Below, in pieces: positions 5,852 to 6,386 of a DNA stretch of 6,386 bases (position 1 is the stretch's first letter; every line of letters begins with the position of its first letter). The notes below the pieces were generated by a model that was not told where the DNA came from, ran no database searches, and worked only from the letters and a program-made list of their open reading frames with translations. A program made the translations under genes and the position numbers. The stretch spans positions 1 through 6,386 of the forward strand of contig JBFINP010000112.1 of assembly GCA_041611095.1 (NCBI GenBank), read 5' to 3'. This DNA comes from UBA6912 sp041611095 (GTDB taxonomy: Bacteria; Actinomycetota; Acidimicrobiia; Spongiisociales; UBA5794).

Positions 5852-6386
5852 ATGACCGACTTCACCCTCACGACCGACGACGGCGTCGAGTTGCGCGCCC
5901 GCTGGCACGGCCATGCCGGCGATGGCCGCACCGCCGTCGTGCTCGTCCACGGTTTCAGCGGTTCGATGGATCACCCCGAGGTCGTCGCCGTGGCGGCCGC
6001 CCTCACGGCCGAGGGTCATCGCGTCATCACGTACGACGCCCGCGGTCATCGAGGCTCGGGTGGCCTCTCCACGCTCGGCGACTCCGAACGACACGACGTG
6101 GCGGCTGCGGTGCGGGCTGCGCTCATGGGATATGACCGGGTGGTCGCCGTGGGCGCCTCGATGGGAGCCATCGCCGTCTTGCGACAGGCCGCGGTGCTGG
6201 AGCCCGGCGTGGCCGGCGTGGTGACCGTGAGCTCGCCGGCGCAGTGGAAGCTGCCGGGGAGCCTCCGTGCGATGCTGGCCGCCGTGCTCACCCGCACCCG
6301 ACTCGGGCGCCGATTCGCCGCTCGCAAGCTCGGGGTCCGCATCCACCCCGTGTGGACGGACCCGGCGCCTCCCGAGGAGCTGGCGC
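5852..6386 (+). CDS. Alpha/beta hydrolase (3' end beyond window)
   Basis: A second alpha/beta-hydrolase-fold protein, with 178 residues visible before the right edge; the acid and histidine of the triad are not in the window. Visible features are a short N-terminal strand pair (FTLTTDDGVELRARW), strand AVVLVHG with oxyanion loop HGFSGS (33-38), ITYDARGHRGSGG (59-71), and the nucleophile elbow GASMGA with Ser103 (101-106). The segment after SSPAQWKLPGS looks like the start of a helical lid. The YDARGHRGSGG block and GxSMG elbow resemble general carboxylesterase or lysophospholipase-like hydrolases of actinobacteria; the substrate is unknown. It is not a close copy of the hydrolase at 1097-1906, as motifs and spacing differ. 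The start at ATG 5852 lies 28 bases after the membrane-protein stop and lacks a ribosome binding site, so it may be leaderless. Confidence 0.9.
   Translation, partial: MTDFTLTTDDGVELRARWHGHAGDGRTAVVLVHGFSGSMDHPEVVAVAAALTAEGHRVITYDARGHRGSGGLSTLGDSERHDVAAAVRAALMGYDRVVAVGASMGAIAVLRQAAVLEPGVAGVVTVSSPAQWKLPGSLRAMLAAVLTRTRLGRRFAARKLGVRIHPVWTDPAPPEELA

Noticed and set aside
4930..5931. A 333-codon minus-strand open frame opposite the membrane protein
   Set aside because: It is low complexity and rich in Arg, Gly, Glu and His, overlaps the GH65 N-terminus in another frame, and is opposite a convincing membrane-protein sequence.
21..6367. The decamer GGACCCGGCG at 21-30, 1861-1870 and 6358-6367
   Set aside because: In the two hydrolases it encodes Asp-Pro-Ala within coding sequence and in the TetR gene it is on the opposite strand. 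Three scattered GC-rich 10-mers inside genes are best explained by composition and codon bias.
1097..6386. The two alpha/beta hydrolases as a duplicated pair flanking a mobile segment
   Set aside because: Their nucleophile elbows (GHSYG and GASMG), N-termini and motif spacing differ, and there are no direct or inverted repeats or transposase remnants around them.

Overview
The window is GC-rich, with strong G/C bias at third codon positions, mixed use of weak Shine-Dalgarno and apparently leaderless starts, and actinobacterial-looking protein families. I infer an actinomycete (Actinomycetota); the class cannot be fixed from this sequence. It reads as ordinary chromosomal DNA: there are no RNA genes, insertion sequences, CRISPR arrays, phage genes or attachment sites that I can support.

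Layout, left to right. A TetR-family repressor on the minus strand (1-352) runs off the left edge. A perfect 13-bp palindrome lies just upstream of it and is a likely operator. A GNAT acetyltransferase (424-909, minus) sits upstream of it in the same direction. Diverging from the GNAT gene is an alpha/beta hydrolase (1097-1906, plus) with a strong ribosome binding site. It ends 21 bases before the end of a very large convergent gene (1928-5086, minus). That gene encodes a glycoside hydrolase family 65 phosphorylase fused to a C-terminal beta-phosphoglucomutase of the HAD superfamily. Diverging from it is a six-helix membrane protein (about 5182-5823, plus), followed 28 bases later by a second alpha/beta hydrolase (from 5852), which is cut by the right edge.

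The most informative gene is the GH65-phosphoglucomutase fusion. An inverting GH65 phosphorylase releases beta-glucose 1-phosphate from an alpha-glucoside, and the attached mutase would convert it to glucose 6-phosphate. One polypeptide therefore appears to carry a complete two-step route from a disaccharide into glycolysis. No sugar transporter or sugar-responsive regulator is next to it, so the substrate may be an internal pool such as trehalose; this is inference. The other genes look like independent transcription units with no evident shared pathway.

I did not find a convincing new multi-gene system. The points worth a second look are the fusion architecture, two palindromes in the regulatory gaps, an unusual acid position in the first hydrolase, and start-site features of the GH65 and second hydrolase genes.
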